Shown: positions 40,256 to 49,708, counted from the first letter of the stretch. The stretch: 64,000 nt of DNA from Thioalkalivibrio paradoxus ARh 1 (GCF_000227685.2 NZ_CP007029.1:3508501-3572500); one strand, 5' to 3'. The notes: generated by a model not told the origin, from the sequence alone. Program-made: numbers and translations.

Positions 40256-41004
40256 GCCACCACCTCGCGCAGGAAACGCGCCAGATCGTCTGGCCGCTCC
40301 AGCCAGGCGGCATGCCCGCCCGGCACCAGCCGGATCCGGGCATCCGGGCGCAGCTCGGACAGACCGGTCGCGGTTTCCGGCGGGACCAGACGATCATGCT
40401 GGCCCAGCCAGGCGGCCACGGGAGCATCCAGGCCGGCCCAAACGGCGCGCAAGTCGGCCCGCGTCAGCGCGTCGAGCCCCGCCTGCAGCCCCTGAAGAAC
40501 CGCTGGCCGGGCTGTCATCTGCTCGGCCAGCTGGCGGCGCAGGCGTGCGGGGGCCCGCCCACCTTGCGCGCACAATGCAGCGAAGCGCCGCTCCAGCAGC
40601 GTTCGGTTGCGCCCCAGTTCGACGCCGAACGCGGCCAGCTCCGCCCCCGGCATGCCACAGGGCCAGCCGGGCGCACGGGCGAAGCGCGGCGTGCCGGCGA
40701 CCAGCACCAGACGTTGCGCGCCCTGCCACCGCTCGGCCGCGGCCAGCGCGACGATCGCGCCCAGCGACCACCCCACCCAGACCGGTTCCCGCACCTGCGC
40801 CGGTAGCCGGCGCAGCAGGCTCTGCGCGGCCAGCCGAGGGTCCGCCAGTTCGGCGCCCCCGGGGACATCGCCGTGCCCGGGCAGTTCGAGCACCAGCGGA
40901 TCGAGATCGTCGATCCGCGTCCGGAGCGCGTCCCAGATAGCACCGCTGAAACCCCAGCCATGGATCAGCACCACCGTGGGCGCCTGCCGCGGTGCCGCCT
41001 TCAT
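40252..41004 (-). CDS. bioH: Pimeloyl-ACP methyl ester carboxylesterase BioH
   Basis: It removes the methyl group from pimeloyl-ACP methyl ester, completing the pimelate detour. From the ATG at 41004 it is 250 residues with the alpha/beta-hydrolase oxyanion motif IHGWGFSG, nucleophile Ser80 in GWSLGA, the acid residue in LGQHDRLVPP and the catalytic His in VPGGHAAWLE. The frame is open a further 550 bases upstream without similarity, so the ATG at 41004 is chosen on family length. bioC overlaps its stop. Confidence 0.9.
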   Translation of the reverse strand: MKAAPRQAPTVVLIHGWGFSGAIWDALRTRIDDLDPLVLELPGHGDVPGGAELADPRLAAQSLLRRLPAQVREPVWVGWSLGAIVALAAAERWQGAQRLVLVAGTPRFARAPGWPCGMPGAELAAFGVELGRNRTLLERRFAALCAQGGRAPARLRRQLAEQMTARPAVLQGLQAGLDALTRADLRAVWAGLDAPVAAWLGQHDRLVPPETATGLSELRPDARIRLVPGGHAAWLERPDDLARFLREVVA

Positions 41005-41199
41005 CGACCCACACGCCCTGCCGGTTGCGGCTGGCGGGGAAAGGCACCATGCCGCGACCGAAGGCGCTGCCTCTTGGTCGCGGTTGCCCACCGGCCGGCC
41101 GCGGCATCCGGCGGTCGGTGCACCCTCGCGGATGAACCGGGACGCCGGGCTTGCGTATGATGGCAGCCGTCGACAGCGGCACGGGCCGGAAGGATGGGC

Positions 41200-41817
41200 A
41201 TGGGAGTATTGATCATCGGCATTTTGCTGGCATACCTGCTCGGCTCGATTTCTTCCGCGATCGTGATCAGCCGCCTGATGGGGCTGCCGGATCCACGCGG
41301 CACCGGCTCGGGAAATCCCGGCGCGACCAACGTGTTGCGCGCCGGCAGCAAGACCGCCGCGGCGCTGACCCTGGCCGGCGACGTCGCGAAGGGCTGGCTG
41401 CCAGTGTTCATCGCGGTACAGAGCGGGTACTTCCCGGCGTGGATGGTCGGGCTCATCGGACTGGCGGCATTCCTCGGTCACCTCTATCCAGCATTCTTCG
41501 GCTTCCGCGGCGGCAAGGGCGTGGCCACCGCACTGGGCGTGATCCTCGCGATCCACCCGCTGACCGGCCTGCTGGTGCTGGCCACCTGGCTGCTGATCGC
41601 ATTCATTCTGCGCTACTCGTCGCTCGCCGCGCTGGTGGCCGCACTGGCAGCGCCGGTATATCTGGCCCTACTGCACCCGGAGCCCTGGCTGATCGCGGCC
41701 GCGGGCGTGATGGCGCTGTTCCTGTTCCTGCGCCACGCCTCGAACATCCAGCGCCTGCTGCAGGGCACCGAACCGCGCATCGGCACCAAACGGCCGGCCA
41801 CCGACCGCCACCACTGA
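41200..41817 (+). CDS. plsY: Glycerol-3-phosphate acyltransferase PlsY
   Basis: An inner-membrane enzyme that transfers acyl groups from acyl-phosphate to glycerol-3-phosphate, the first step of phospholipid synthesis. The ATG at 41200 is preferred because GGAAGG lies six bases upstream; an ATG at 41194 would abut it. The 205-residue protein shows the three conserved cytoplasmic loops: GSISSAIVISR, GTGSGNPGATNVLR with the active-site Ser/Arg, and GFRGGKGVATALG. Five membrane helices are evident. It is convergent with tsaD. Confidence 0.94.
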   Translation: MGVLIIGILLAYLLGSISSAIVISRLMGLPDPRGTGSGNPGATNVLRAGSKTAAALTLAGDVAKGWLPVFIAVQSGYFPAWMVGLIGLAAFLGHLYPAFFGFRGGKGVATALGVILAIHPLTGLLVLATWLLIAFILRYSSLAALVAALAAPVYLALLHPEPWLIAAAGVMALFLFLRHASNIQRLLQGTEPRIGTKRPATDRHH

Positions 41818-41859
41818 GCCCTATCCGCCAGCGCCCCCTTTGCGGGCAAGGGACGCGGG

Positions 41860-42894
41860 TCAGGCCGAGGGCTGCGCGGGCGCCGGCTCGCCCAGGGTCA
41901 ACTCGGCCAGGGGCCAGCGGGCGCGGGCACGGATCGCCAGCCCGGTGTCTGCACCACCGGCCTGCAGGCGGCGCAGCCCGGCGAGCGCGATCATCGCACC
42001 GTTATCGGTGCAGAACGCCGGCCGCGGGAAAAACACCGGCACTGCCTGCGCCGCCGCCATGACCTCGAGAGCGGCGCGCAGCCGGCGGTTCGCGGCCACG
42101 CCCCCGGCCACCACGAGCGCGGGTGCCCGACTGGCCTCCAGCGCCCTGCGCGTCTTCTCGACCAGCGTATCCGTCACCGCCTCCTCGAAGGCCCGTGCGA
42201 TCGTCGCCGGGGGGTGCCCGCCCTTCTGCACCGCCGTCAGAACCGCCGTCTTCAGGCCCGAGAAGCTCATGTCCAGACCCGGCCGATCGAGCATCGGTCG
42301 CGGCAACCGAAGGCGGCCCGCCTCGCCGCTTTCGGCCAGCCGCGACAGCGCAGGGCCACCGGGGTAGCCGAGATCCAGCAACTTGGCCGTCTTGTCGAAT
42401 GCCTCGCCAGCCGCGTCGTCGATGCTTTCGCCCAGCAACTCGTAATCACCGAGCCCCCGCGCCAGGATCAGCTGGGTATGGCCGCCGGAAACCAGCAGCA
42501 CGAGGAACGGGAACGACAACCGGGCGTCGTCCAGCAGCGGCGCCAGCAGGTGCCCTTCCAGGTGGTGCACCGCGATCGCGGGCACGCCCCAGCCATAGGC
42601 CAGCGCACGCGCGACCGAGGCACCGGTCAGCAGGGCCCCGAGCAGACCCGGGCCCGCAGTGTAGGCGACCGCGGACAGTTCCGGGCCCCGCATGCCCGCC
42701 GCGTCCAGCACCTCGCGCAGCAGCGGCAGGATGCGCCGGATATGATCGCGCGACGCCAGTTCGGGAACCACTCCGCCGTACAGCGCGTGCAGATCCACCT
42801 GGCTATACAGCCGGTGCGCGAGCAGGCCCGCTTCGGCGTCGACGATCGCAACGCCGGTTTCGTCACAGGAGGTTTCGATTCCAAGTACACGCAT
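41860..42894 (-). CDS. tsaD: tRNA N6-adenosine threonylcarbamoyltransferase
   Basis: The catalytic component of t6A37 tRNA modification. From the ATG at 42894 it is 344 residues. The ASKHA fold motifs are [10 protein letters not shown], the metal-binding histidines in HHLEGH (H111, H115), [10 protein letters not shown] and [16 protein letters not shown] with the third metal ligand. The frame continues open far upstream through an unrelated gene, so the family start is used. Unlike many gammaproteobacteria, rpsU is not next to it here. Confidence 0.95.
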   Translation of the reverse strand: MRVLGIETSCDETGVAIVDAEAGLLAHRLYSQVDLHALYGGVVPELASRDHIRRILPLLREVLDAAGMRGPELSAVAYTAGPGLLGALLTGASVARALAYGWGVPAIAVHHLEGHLLAPLLDDARLSFPFLVLLVSGGHTQLILARGLGDYELLGESIDDAAGEAFDKTAKLLDLGYPGGPALSRLAESGEAGRLRLPRPMLDRPGLDMSFSGLKTAVLTAVQKGGHPPATIARAFEEAVTDTLVEKTRRALEASRAPALVVAGGVAANRRLRAALEVMAAAQAVPVFFPRPAFCTDNGAMIALAGLRRLQAGGADTGLAIRARARWPLAELTLGEPAPAQPSA

Positions 42895-42968
42895 GGTCAA
42901 AGTTCGTTGGCGGCCCGCGATTGGACAAGGTGCTGCAGGCGAAGTGTCGTCGGCCCGGGCCGCACTGG

Positions 42969-44183
42969 CTACAGGCGTTCGCGCCGGTCGGGAAAGCTGC
43001 CAGCGGAGGGGAGGTCGCAGCGACGACCGAGCACCATCACCTGAAAACGTTCGCCCATCTCGCCGGGGAGCGTCAGCATCCGTACCTGCTGCGCGAGCTG
43101 CATGATGTGCCGCGGATCGTCGTTCCCGGCCACCGACTGCTCGAACAGGGCGGGCAAACCGGCACCGAGCAGAAACTCGCCTTGTGCCGCGTAGGCCAGC
43201 ACGTCCAGGTCCGCCGAATGCGCGGCTTCGGCGACGGCGGTGAAATCCACGCTCGCGGTCAGATCCATCAGCCCCGGCCAGGCGAACGGTTCGAGTACCA
43301 ATTGCTGCCGATAGTAGCCGACCAGCGTGCCAGCATCGCGCTCGGCCGCGTAGAACTCGCGCCGGGGGTAGCCGTAGTCGCCGATCCAGACCAGTCCGTC
43401 CGCCAGCAGGTCGGCCACAGTACGCAGCCACGGCTGCACGGCCGGGCGCAGCTCGGACACATAGCCCTCCGGCCAGGGACCAACCTGCCGCTCCAGCTCC
43501 CGCACCGCCCGGTCCAGCCATTGCGGTGCCGGGCGTTCCGCGAAGCTGAGCCCGGTGGCGGCATCCTGCGCCACCACCCCACGCTGCAGCACCCGGCCTT
43601 CGCGCCAGGCGAAGACTTCCACCGGCATCGCATCCAGCACCTCGTTGGCCAGCACCACGCCATTCAGCGGCTCGGCCGGGAGCCGGTCCAGCCATTCGAC
43701 CCGGACCATGCGCTCGGAACCAAGGCGCGCAGCGAGCAGCGACTGCTGCTGCGCACGCAGATCCGGGCTGACCTCCAGGATTCGATAGCGCTCGAGTCGC
43801 ACGCCGAGGTCGTCGAGCCGCTGGATCACGTCGGCCGCCAAGCGGCCGCTGCCGGCGCCGAACTCCAGGATCTCGCAACGGGTTCCGTCCAGCACCGGCC
43901 CCAGCCACTGCGCCAGGGTAGCGCCGAACAGCGGCGACAACTCGGGAGCGGTCACGAAGTCGCCGTCGGCGCCGAGCTTGCGCAGTCCGTTCACGTAGTA
44001 GCCAAGCCCGGGTTCGTACAGCGCCATCTCCATGTAGCGGGAGAAGGGCAGAAAACCGCCGCCGGCGTCGATCGCCGCGCGAATCCGGTCGCGCAGGCGC
44101 TCCGACAGCGCCAGCGCCTCGCCGATCGGCTCGGGCTCCGGTCGCGTGCCGGCGGGTGTGCTAGATTCTGGGCGAGCGACCAT
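42969..44183 (-). CDS. SAM-dependent methyltransferase, MidA/NDUFAF7 family
   Basis: A 404-residue protein of the DUF185 family, whose eukaryotic member methylates an arginine of a complex I subunit. Characteristic stretches are [33 protein letters not shown], the SAM motif [25 protein letters not shown] and [14 protein letters not shown]. The bacterial substrate is not established. It is divergent from folM, with starts only about 25 bases apart. Confidence 0.86.
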   Translation of the reverse strand: MVARPESSTPAGTRPEPEPIGEALALSERLRDRIRAAIDAGGGFLPFSRYMEMALYEPGLGYYVNGLRKLGADGDFVTAPELSPLFGATLAQWLGPVLDGTRCEILEFGAGSGRLAADVIQRLDDLGVRLERYRILEVSPDLRAQQQSLLAARLGSERMVRVEWLDRLPAEPLNGVVLANEVLDAMPVEVFAWREGRVLQRGVVAQDAATGLSFAERPAPQWLDRAVRELERQVGPWPEGYVSELRPAVQPWLRTVADLLADGLVWIGDYGYPRREFYAAERDAGTLVGYYRQQLVLEPFAWPGLMDLTASVDFTAVAEAAHSADLDVLAYAAQGEFLLGAGLPALFEQSVAGNDDPRHIMQLAQQVRMLTLPGEMGERFQVMVLGRRCDLPSAGSFPDRRERL

Positions 44184-44206
44184 GATGCAAGAATGAAGAG
44201 ACCCTG

Positions 44207-44974
44207 ATGGCGGAAAGTTCTGGCACGGCCGAAAGCGGCCGCGACCACGAAGTCGTGCTGATCACCGGAGCGGCTCGCCGGATCGGGGCGGAGATCGCCC
44301 GCACCCTGCACCGCGCCGGCATCCGAGTACTGCTGCATTATCGCGGTTCGCGCGAGGAGGCCGCCACCCTGGCCGCGGAAATGAACGAGGCCAGGCCCGA
44401 CAGTGCGCGGCTATTGCAGGCCGACCTGCTCGACGAACGCGCCACCGCGGCCTTGGCGGAACGGGCGGTGGCGGAATACGGCCACCTCAACTACCTCGTG
44501 AACAACGCCTCGACGTTCTACCCGACCCCGGTGGGCCAGATCACGCGCGAGCACTGGGACGACCTGATGGGATCGAACCTGAAGGCCCCGCTGTTCCTCA
44601 CCCAGGCCTGCGCGCCGGCCCTGCGGGAAGCACGCGGCGCGGTGGTGAACATCGTCGACATCCATGCGCTGCGGCCGCTGAAGGACTACCCGCTGTATTC
44701 CGCGGCCAAGGCCGGGTTGTGGGCACTGACCCAGGCCTATGCCCGTGAACTCGGTCCCGAGGTGCGAGTGAACGGCGTCGCCCCGGGCGCGATCCTGTTG
44801 CCGGAAGACGTGGCGTCTTTGCACACCCACGACACGATGGTTCTGCATACCGCGCTGAAACGTGAAGGCGATCCCAGCGACATCGCCCGAACCGTGCTGT
44901 TTCTGCTGCGCGAGGCGCCCTACATCACCGGGCAGGTGATTCCGGTCGACGGCGGGCGTTCCTCATCGCAGTAG
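44207..44974 (+). CDS. folM: Pteridine reductase / dihydromonapterin reductase (FolM-like SDR)
   Basis: A short-chain dehydrogenase of 255 residues. The nucleotide motif TGAARRIGAEIA with the double Arg indicates NADPH and is typical of pteridine reductases. NNASTFYPTPVG, the active-site YSAAKAG and the C-terminal ITGQVIPVDGG are also present. It probably reduces dihydromonapterin or dihydrofolate. ubiK lies 57 bases downstream on the same strand. Confidence 0.86.
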   Translation: MAESSGTAESGRDHEVVLITGAARRIGAEIARTLHRAGIRVLLHYRGSREEAATLAAEMNEARPDSARLLQADLLDERATAALAERAVAEYGHLNYLVNNASTFYPTPVGQITREHWDDLMGSNLKAPLFLTQACAPALREARGAVVNIVDIHALRPLKDYPLYSAAKAGLWALTQAYARELGPEVRVNGVAPGAILLPEDVASLHTHDTMVLHTALKREGDPSDIARTVLFLLREAPYITGQVIPVDGGRSSSQ

Positions 44975-45031
44975 GGTGCCGGCCCCGGGCTGCGTTATGC
45001 TGGCAAGCTCCGGACTACGGGAGAACAACCG

Positions 45032-45307
45032 ATGATCGACCCGAAGAAGCTGGACGAGATGGCGCGGCGCATTGGCGCTGGCCTGCCGGAATCGGTCCGC
45101 GCATTCCAGAAAGACGTGGAACGGCAGGTCCGCTCGACGCTGCACCAGGGTTTCGAGCGCATGGACCTGGTAACGCGCGAGGACTTCGACGTGCAGGCCG
45201 CACTCCTCGAACGGACCCGGGCGCGCCTGCGCGAACTGGAAGACAGGATCGCCGCACTCGAAGGCCAGGCGCCGGTCGACGACCGCGGCGGCTCGGACAT
45301 TACCTGA
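45032..45307 (+). CDS. ubiK: Ubiquinone biosynthesis accessory factor UbiK
   Basis: A 91-residue helical protein of the YqiC/BMFP family. MIDPKKLDEMARRIGAGLP and the trimeric coiled-coil C-terminus (LLERTRARLRELEDRIAALE) are characteristic. It assists the Ubi metabolon in O2-dependent ubiquinone synthesis and binds lipids. Its neighbour comM is on the same strand, but an inserted repeat separates the two. Confidence 0.88.
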   Translation: MIDPKKLDEMARRIGAGLPESVRAFQKDVERQVRSTLHQGFERMDLVTREDFDVQAALLERTRARLRELEDRIAALEGQAPVDDRGGSDIT

Positions 45308-45316
45308 GCCTAACCC

Positions 45317-45483
45317 TCATGGCGCGGGCAGCCACCCCCGGTGATGAAAGAGGCGTAGGGCGGAAAAGGCCGAAGGCCGTCATCCGCCATCCGGCGCCCG
45401 GGTTGCCGCAGGCCGCGCGGGGCGATCCGAACGCCGAGCGGCGGATGACGCTGCGCTCTTCCGCCCTACGGGTCGCCCGGGAC
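45317..45483. repeat. Dispersed palindromic repeat, copy 1 (ubiK-comM gap)
   Basis: A 167-base element. It begins TCATGGC, includes CCACCCCCGGTGATGAAAG and CGTAGGGCGGAAAAGGCCG, and after an internal spacer returns as GGCGGATGACGCTGCGCTCT and TTCCGCCCTACGGGTC. A second copy in reverse orientation lies at 49061-49271, and homology covers both ends. This copy contains a single GGCGTA unit, where copy 2 has an expanded array, and an inner spacer about 20 bases longer. The 355-base ubiK-comM gap holds nothing else recognisable. Confidence 0.75.
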
Positions 45484-45662
45484 ACGAGACAGGCCGTGAC
45501 TTTCACGCTAACCCTCGACTCGCTTGCGGAACGGCTGGGCGAGCCCCGGAAACGGGCCGACGTGCGCCAACGCGGTTCCCTCGCCTGCAACGCACTGAGC
45601 CCATGGACGGCGCGCGGGATCCGCAACCCGCCTGAAACCCAACAGAACAAGGAGGGGCAGGG

Positions 45663-47171
45663 ATGCCCATCGCAATGGTCAACGCCCGTGCCGTCGACGG
45701 AATCCAGGCCCCGCTGGTGCGCATCGAGACACACCTCGCGAACGGGCTGCCCGGGTTCCAGATCGTCGGCCTGCCCGAGGCTGCGGTGCGCGAAAGCCGC
45801 GACCGTGTTCGTGCCGCGATCCAGACCAGCGGCTTCGAATTCCCGCGCCGGCGCATCACGGTGAACCTCGCGCCCGCCGACCTGCCGAAGGACGGCGGGC
45901 GCTTCGACCTCGGCATCGCACTGGGGATTCTCGCGGCCAGCGCCCAGGTTCCCCAGTCCGCGCTGGATCCGCGGGAGTTTCTCGGTGAACTCGGGCTCGA
46001 CGGTCGGCTACGCGCGGTCGGGGGCACGCTGCCGGCAAGCCTGGCAGCCCGCGACAGCGAGCGCCAGCTGGTACTGGGGCGCGACGACGGCCCGGAGGCC
46101 GCACTGGCCAGCGGTGCCGACGTGGTCATCGCCGATCACCTGCTCGAGGTCTGCGCTGCGCTGAACGGCAAGGCCCAGTTGCCTGCCGCGGAGCCGCCCG
46201 GCCTGCAGCCGGTATCCGCCCCCGATCTGGCCGATGTGCGCGGGCAGCACCAGGCACGGCGGGCACTCGAAATCGCTGCCGCCGGCGGGCATCACCTGCT
46301 GATGATCGGCCCTCCTGGAAGCGGAAAGTCGATGCTCGCCTCACGCATTCCGGGAATCCTGCCGCCGATGACCGAGGCAGAGGCGCTGGAAACCGCCGCG
46401 ATTCACAGCCTGCGCGGCTCCGACCATCTGCACCACAACTGGCGCTGCCGCCCGTTCCGCTCGCCACATCACACCGCATCCGGGGTGGCGCTGGTGGGCG
46501 GCGGCCCGAACCCGCGGCCGGGCGAGATCTCGCTGGCGCACAACGGCGTGCTGTTCCTCGACGAACTCACCGAATTCGACCGCAGGGTGCTCGACGTGCT
46601 GCGCGAACCGCTGGAGACAGGCGTGATCCATATCTCCCGGGCCGCACGCCACGCCCAATACCCGGCACGGTTCCAGCTGGTGGCCGCGATGAACCCCTGC
46701 CCCCAGGGCTTCGACTGCGACCTGGCCGAACGTTGCCAGTGTTCCCCCGAACAGCGCGCACGACACCGCCGCCGGCTGTCGGCCCCGCTCATCGACCGCA
46801 TCGATCTGGCGGTCGAGGTGCCGCGCCTGCCGACCACGGCATTGCAGCCGGTTCCCGGAGAGGACGAAGCGTCGGCCAGCGTCGCCGAGCGCGTCCGTGC
46901 CGCGCATGAGCGCCAGCGCCGACGCCAGGAGGGCCGGCTCAACAGTCAGTTAAGCGGAAGGGAACTGGAGGTGCATGCCCCATTGGAGCCGGGCGAACGC
47001 GTGCTGCTCGAGCGGGCGGTCGACAAGTTCCGGTTGTCCGCGCGCGCCTACCATCGGATCCTCCGAGTCGCACGCAGCATCGCCGACCTGGCCGACAGCG
47101 AGACGATCCGCGCAGACCACTTGGCCGAAGCCCTGGGCTTCCGTGCCCTGGACCGGTGGCGGATCGATTGA
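45663..47171 (+). CDS. comM: ComM/YifB family Mg-chelatase-like AAA ATPase
   Basis: A hexameric helicase that promotes branch migration of incoming DNA during natural transformation. The 502-residue protein has an N-terminal Lon-like domain (GLPGFQIVGLPEAAVRESRD, DLPKDGGRFDL), Walker A GPPGSGKSMLASR, a sensor region with FLDELTEFDRRVLDVLREPL, and a C-terminal helical domain. A ribosome-binding site (AAGGAGG) precedes the ATG. The gene is complete, so it could support DNA uptake. Confidence 0.92.
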   Translation: MPIAMVNARAVDGIQAPLVRIETHLANGLPGFQIVGLPEAAVRESRDRVRAAIQTSGFEFPRRRITVNLAPADLPKDGGRFDLGIALGILAASAQVPQSALDPREFLGELGLDGRLRAVGGTLPASLAARDSERQLVLGRDDGPEAALASGADVVIADHLLEVCAALNGKAQLPAAEPPGLQPVSAPDLADVRGQHQARRALEIAAAGGHHLLMIGPPGSGKSMLASRIPGILPPMTEAEALETAAIHSLRGSDHLHHNWRCRPFRSPHHTASGVALVGGGPNPRPGEISLAHNGVLFLDELTEFDRRVLDVLREPLETGVIHISRAARHAQYPARFQLVAAMNPCPQGFDCDLAERCQCSPEQRARHRRRLSAPLIDRIDLAVEVPRLPTTALQPVPGEDEASASVAERVRAAHERQRRRQEGRLNSQLSGRELEVHAPLEPGERVLLERAVDKFRLSARAYHRILRVARSIADLADSETIRADHLAEALGFRALDRWRID

Positions 47172-47189
47172 CGCGGGCTTGGTAACCGG

Positions 47190-48080
47190 TCAGAACGAAG
47201 CGACGTACGCCGCGAGGTCCGCGATCGCCTCGTCGGACAATGCCGATGCGTGCGGCGCCATCAGCGGCGTGTTCGGACCCACCGTCTCACCCGCGCGATA
47301 CTGCGACAAACGCTCGGCGATGTACTCCGCACTCTGCCCGGCGATCTTCGGGAAGATGCCCATCCCCTGCCCTTCGGGACCATGACAGCTCACGCAGGTC
47401 GCATACCGCTGCTGGCCACGTTCAGCGTCGCCCGCCGCGACAGGCTCGGCCTCGGGCGCGGGCTCATCTTCGACAGCGGCTTCGTCTTCGACGGCGGGAT
47501 CGTCAGCCGGCTCGCCGAGGGTCGCAACGTAGACGGCCAAATCGGCAATCGCCTCGTCGGACAGGGCCGATGCGTGCGGCGCCATCAGCGGCGTGTTCGG
47601 ACCCACCGTCTCGCCCGCGCGATACTGCGACAAACGCTCGGCGATATACTCCGCGCTCTGCCCGGCGATCTTCGGGAAAATGCCCGAGCCCTCGCCCTCG
47701 GCTCCGTGGCAGCTCACGCAGGTCGCATACCGCTCCTGGCCGCGCTCCACGTCGCCCGCCGCGGCAGGCTCGGCCTCGGGCGCGGGCTCATCTTCGACAG
47801 CGGCTTCGTCTTCGACCGCGGGATCGTCAGCCGGCTCGCCGAGGGTCGCAACGTAGGCGGCCAGATCGGCAATTGCGTCGTCGGACAGGGCCGATGCGTG
47901 CGGCGCCATCAGCGGCGTGTTCGGACCCACCGTCTCACCCGCGCGATACTGCGACAAGCGCTCGGCGATGTACTCCGCACTCTGCCCGGCGATTTTCGGG
48001 AAGATGCCCGAGCCCTCACCCTCGGCTCCGTGGCAGCTCACGCAGGTCGCATACCGCTCCTGGCCACGCTCGGCGTCGCC
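47190..48080. repeat. Tandem 324-base repeat inside the cytochrome gene (about 2.7 copies)
   Basis: The coding sequence around 47269, 47593 and 47917 recurs at exact 324-base spacing, each unit encoding one cytochrome c domain plus an acidic linker. Differences between units are few and mostly single bases, for example TCACCC versus TCGCCC and ATGTAC versus ATATAC. The copy number could vary by recombination without shifting the frame, since 324 is a multiple of three. Confidence 0.85.
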
Positions 48081-48638
48081 ATCGGCGGGAACGGCTTCAG
48101 GGGCATCCGCCTCCTCGTCTGCAGCCGCGACCTCGACCGGGGCATCCACATCCACTACCCCGGCCTCCGACAGCATGTAGTTCACCGAAGCCGTCACCTC
48201 ATCATCGCTGAGGTTCGGATCACCGCCTCGCGCGGGCATGGCCTGGAAACCGTCGATCGCATGGGCAACCAGCGTTTCCAGCCCCTTGTCATCCAGGCGA
48301 GCGCGCCACTCGTCGGTATCGCTCGTCTTGGGGGCACCGGCCGCGCCGGTGTCATGACACGCCGCACACACGGACTGATACACCTCGCTGGCCGGGCGTG
48401 GCTCCGAAGGCGCTGCGTCCTCGTCGACCGCGGCCACCTCGACCCGCCCCACCGGCGCAATGCGCTGGTCCACGGTCTCAGTGACTGCCGGGGCCGGATC
48501 CCTTTCCCCAAGGCTGACCTGCCCCAGGAAACTCACCAGGTGATACGCCAAAAAGGCGACCGCACCCGCCAACGCGAGCACGGACACGACCATCAGGAAC
48601 TTGTTCCCCGCATCTATCTTGAACTGTTGATCAGCCAC
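47190..48638 (-). CDS. Membrane-anchored four-haem cytochrome c with three near-identical domains
   Basis: The GTG at 48638 with a strong GGAGGAG ribosome-binding site gives 482 residues; the frame upstream overlaps tRNA-Arg and is not coding. An N-terminal helix (FLMVVSVLALAGAVAFLAYH) anchors the protein. Four cytochrome c domains follow: a divergent one with CAACH, then three with CVSCH that are almost identical over about 80 residues (GIFPKIAGQSAEYIAERLSQ, VGPNTPLMAPHASALSD), joined by acidic Ala/Glu/Pro linkers. The single-domain form resembles cytochrome c5/c4-type electron carriers. It should face the periplasm and carry electrons, perhaps to the cbb3 oxidase. The DNA repeat period is 324 bases. 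Confidence 0.88.
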   Translation of the reverse strand: MADQQFKIDAGNKFLMVVSVLALAGAVAFLAYHLVSFLGQVSLGERDPAPAVTETVDQRIAPVGRVEVAAVDEDAAPSEPRPASEVYQSVCAACHDTGAAGAPKTSDTDEWRARLDDKGLETLVAHAIDGFQAMPARGGDPNLSDDEVTASVNYMLSEAGVVDVDAPVEVAAADEEADAPEAVPADGDAERGQERYATCVSCHGAEGEGSGIFPKIAGQSAEYIAERLSQYRAGETVGPNTPLMAPHASALSDDAIADLAAYVATLGEPADDPAVEDEAAVEDEPAPEAEPAAAGDVERGQERYATCVSCHGAEGEGSGIFPKIAGQSAEYIAERLSQYRAGETVGPNTPLMAPHASALSDEAIADLAVYVATLGEPADDPAVEDEAAVEDEPAPEAEPVAAGDAERGQQRYATCVSCHGPEGQGMGIFPKIAGQSAEYIAERLSQYRAGETVGPNTPLMAPHASALSDEAIADLAAYVASF

Positions 48639-48848
48639 TTCACTCCTCCGGGATCCTGGCCGGCTGCGGCCCCGTGTTCTTGCCCGTACCACTGGGGCCG
48701 CCCGAGACGGTCGCCGAGTATAGGCCATCCCCCGAGCGCTAGCCATATTCGGCGCCGGCACACGCTCAGGGAGCGCTCGGAACACCCCGATGCCGCTCGA
48801 AAGCTCTGGACGCCCCACGCGGCGGCTCGTATGATGGTGGGCTACGAT

Positions 48849-48925
<77 letters not shown>

Positions 48926-49060
48926 TTTTCCATGACTTGCGTCACCCTTGAGCACATCCAGACTCACAACGTGACTCTTTCGTGACTCACCCTCCAGCTA
49001 ACCGACCGCGAACCGGAGGTGCTCCGGCGCCAGGTTAACGTGAAAAAACCCGCAGCGCGC

Positions 49061-49271
49061 GTCCGGGGTGACCTGTAGGGCGGAAAAGCGCAGCGTCATC
49101 CGCCGCTCGGCGTTCGCGCCTCCCCGGCGCCGGATGGCGGATGACGGCCTTCGGCCTTTTCCGCCCTACGCCTACGCCTACGCCTACGCCTACGCCTACG
49201 CCTACGCCTACGCCTACGCCTACGCCTACGCCTACGCCTCTTTCATCATCGGGGGTGGCCGCTGGCCATGA
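49061..49271. repeat. Dispersed palindromic repeat, copy 2, with (CCTACG)12 expansion
   Basis: This is the reverse-oriented homologue of the element at 45317-45483: GTCCGGGGTGACCTGTAGGG at one end and CATCGGGGGTGGCCGCTGG, ending CCATGA, at the other. Between them the hexamer CCTACG occurs 12 times without interruption (49165-49236); copy 1 has the unit once. The expanded array sits at the inner edge of the palindrome and reaches into the vapC stop codon. Confidence 0.8.
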
Positions 49272-49708
49272 CAGTTAGCGTAGCGTTCGGTCATCGCCCC
49301 CCAAGGGTTGATGACGGTCACGCCAGACGCTTCATAGGGCGAGGTGTCTCGTGATGCCACAATGAATCCTTTCGATGCGGCAATGGCCGCGATGTAGCCG
49401 TCCGGCGTCGGAAAGCCGCGCCCGCCGTTTCTGGCTGTCACGGTCAGGTCGGCATAGTGGCGCGCTGCATCGGTGTCGAACGGCAAGACCCGATTCTTGA
49501 ACAGCTCCAGCAGCTCGGTCAGGGCGCGATCGAGCAGGTTCTTGCGCTTTCCCGCTGGCAACGCCCGGATGCCGAACAGCAACTCGGCCAGGGGGACGCT
49601 GGACAGGTACAAGGTCCCGGCCGCCTGGTCGTTCAGCCAAGCCCTCACGGTCGCGTCCGGCTCCGGCCTCATCGCCTCGAAAACGACGTTGGTATCCAGG
49701 ACAATCAT
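49232..49708 (-). CDS. PIN-domain toxin, VapC/FitB type
   Basis: A 158-residue PIN ribonuclease, toxin of a type II toxin-antitoxin pair. The acidic active-site residues appear in IVLDTNVVFE (Asp5), VPLAELLFG (Glu42) and TPDGYIAAIA, and the family's usual end is near VTVINPWGA. The ATG directly abuts the antitoxin stop. The last dozen residues (HGQRPPPMMKEA) and the TAG stop are encoded by the neighbouring dispersed repeat, so the native C-terminus was replaced or extended when the repeat inserted. Confidence 0.86.
   Translation of the reverse strand: MIVLDTNVVFEAMRPEPDATVRAWLNDQAAGTLYLSSVPLAELLFGIRALPAGKRKNLLDRALTELLELFKNRVLPFDTDAARHYADLTVTARNGGRGFPTPDGYIAAIAASKGFIVASRDTSPYEASGVTVINPWGAMTERYANCHGQRPPPMMKEA

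Noticed and set aside
41005-41556. Upstream extension of bioH giving a 434-residue protein
   Set aside because: The added part has no similarity to a domain, and the family starts at the ATG at 41004; the frame is open by chance.
49165-49236. Short direct repeats as a possible CRISPR array
   Set aside because: The hexamers are contiguous with no spacers; it is a simple tandem repeat. No CRISPR array or cas gene is present in the window.
49068-49271. ORF with an alternating Ala-Tyr repeat
   Set aside because: It is simply the (CCTACG)n array read in frame inside the dispersed repeat; there is no start context or domain.
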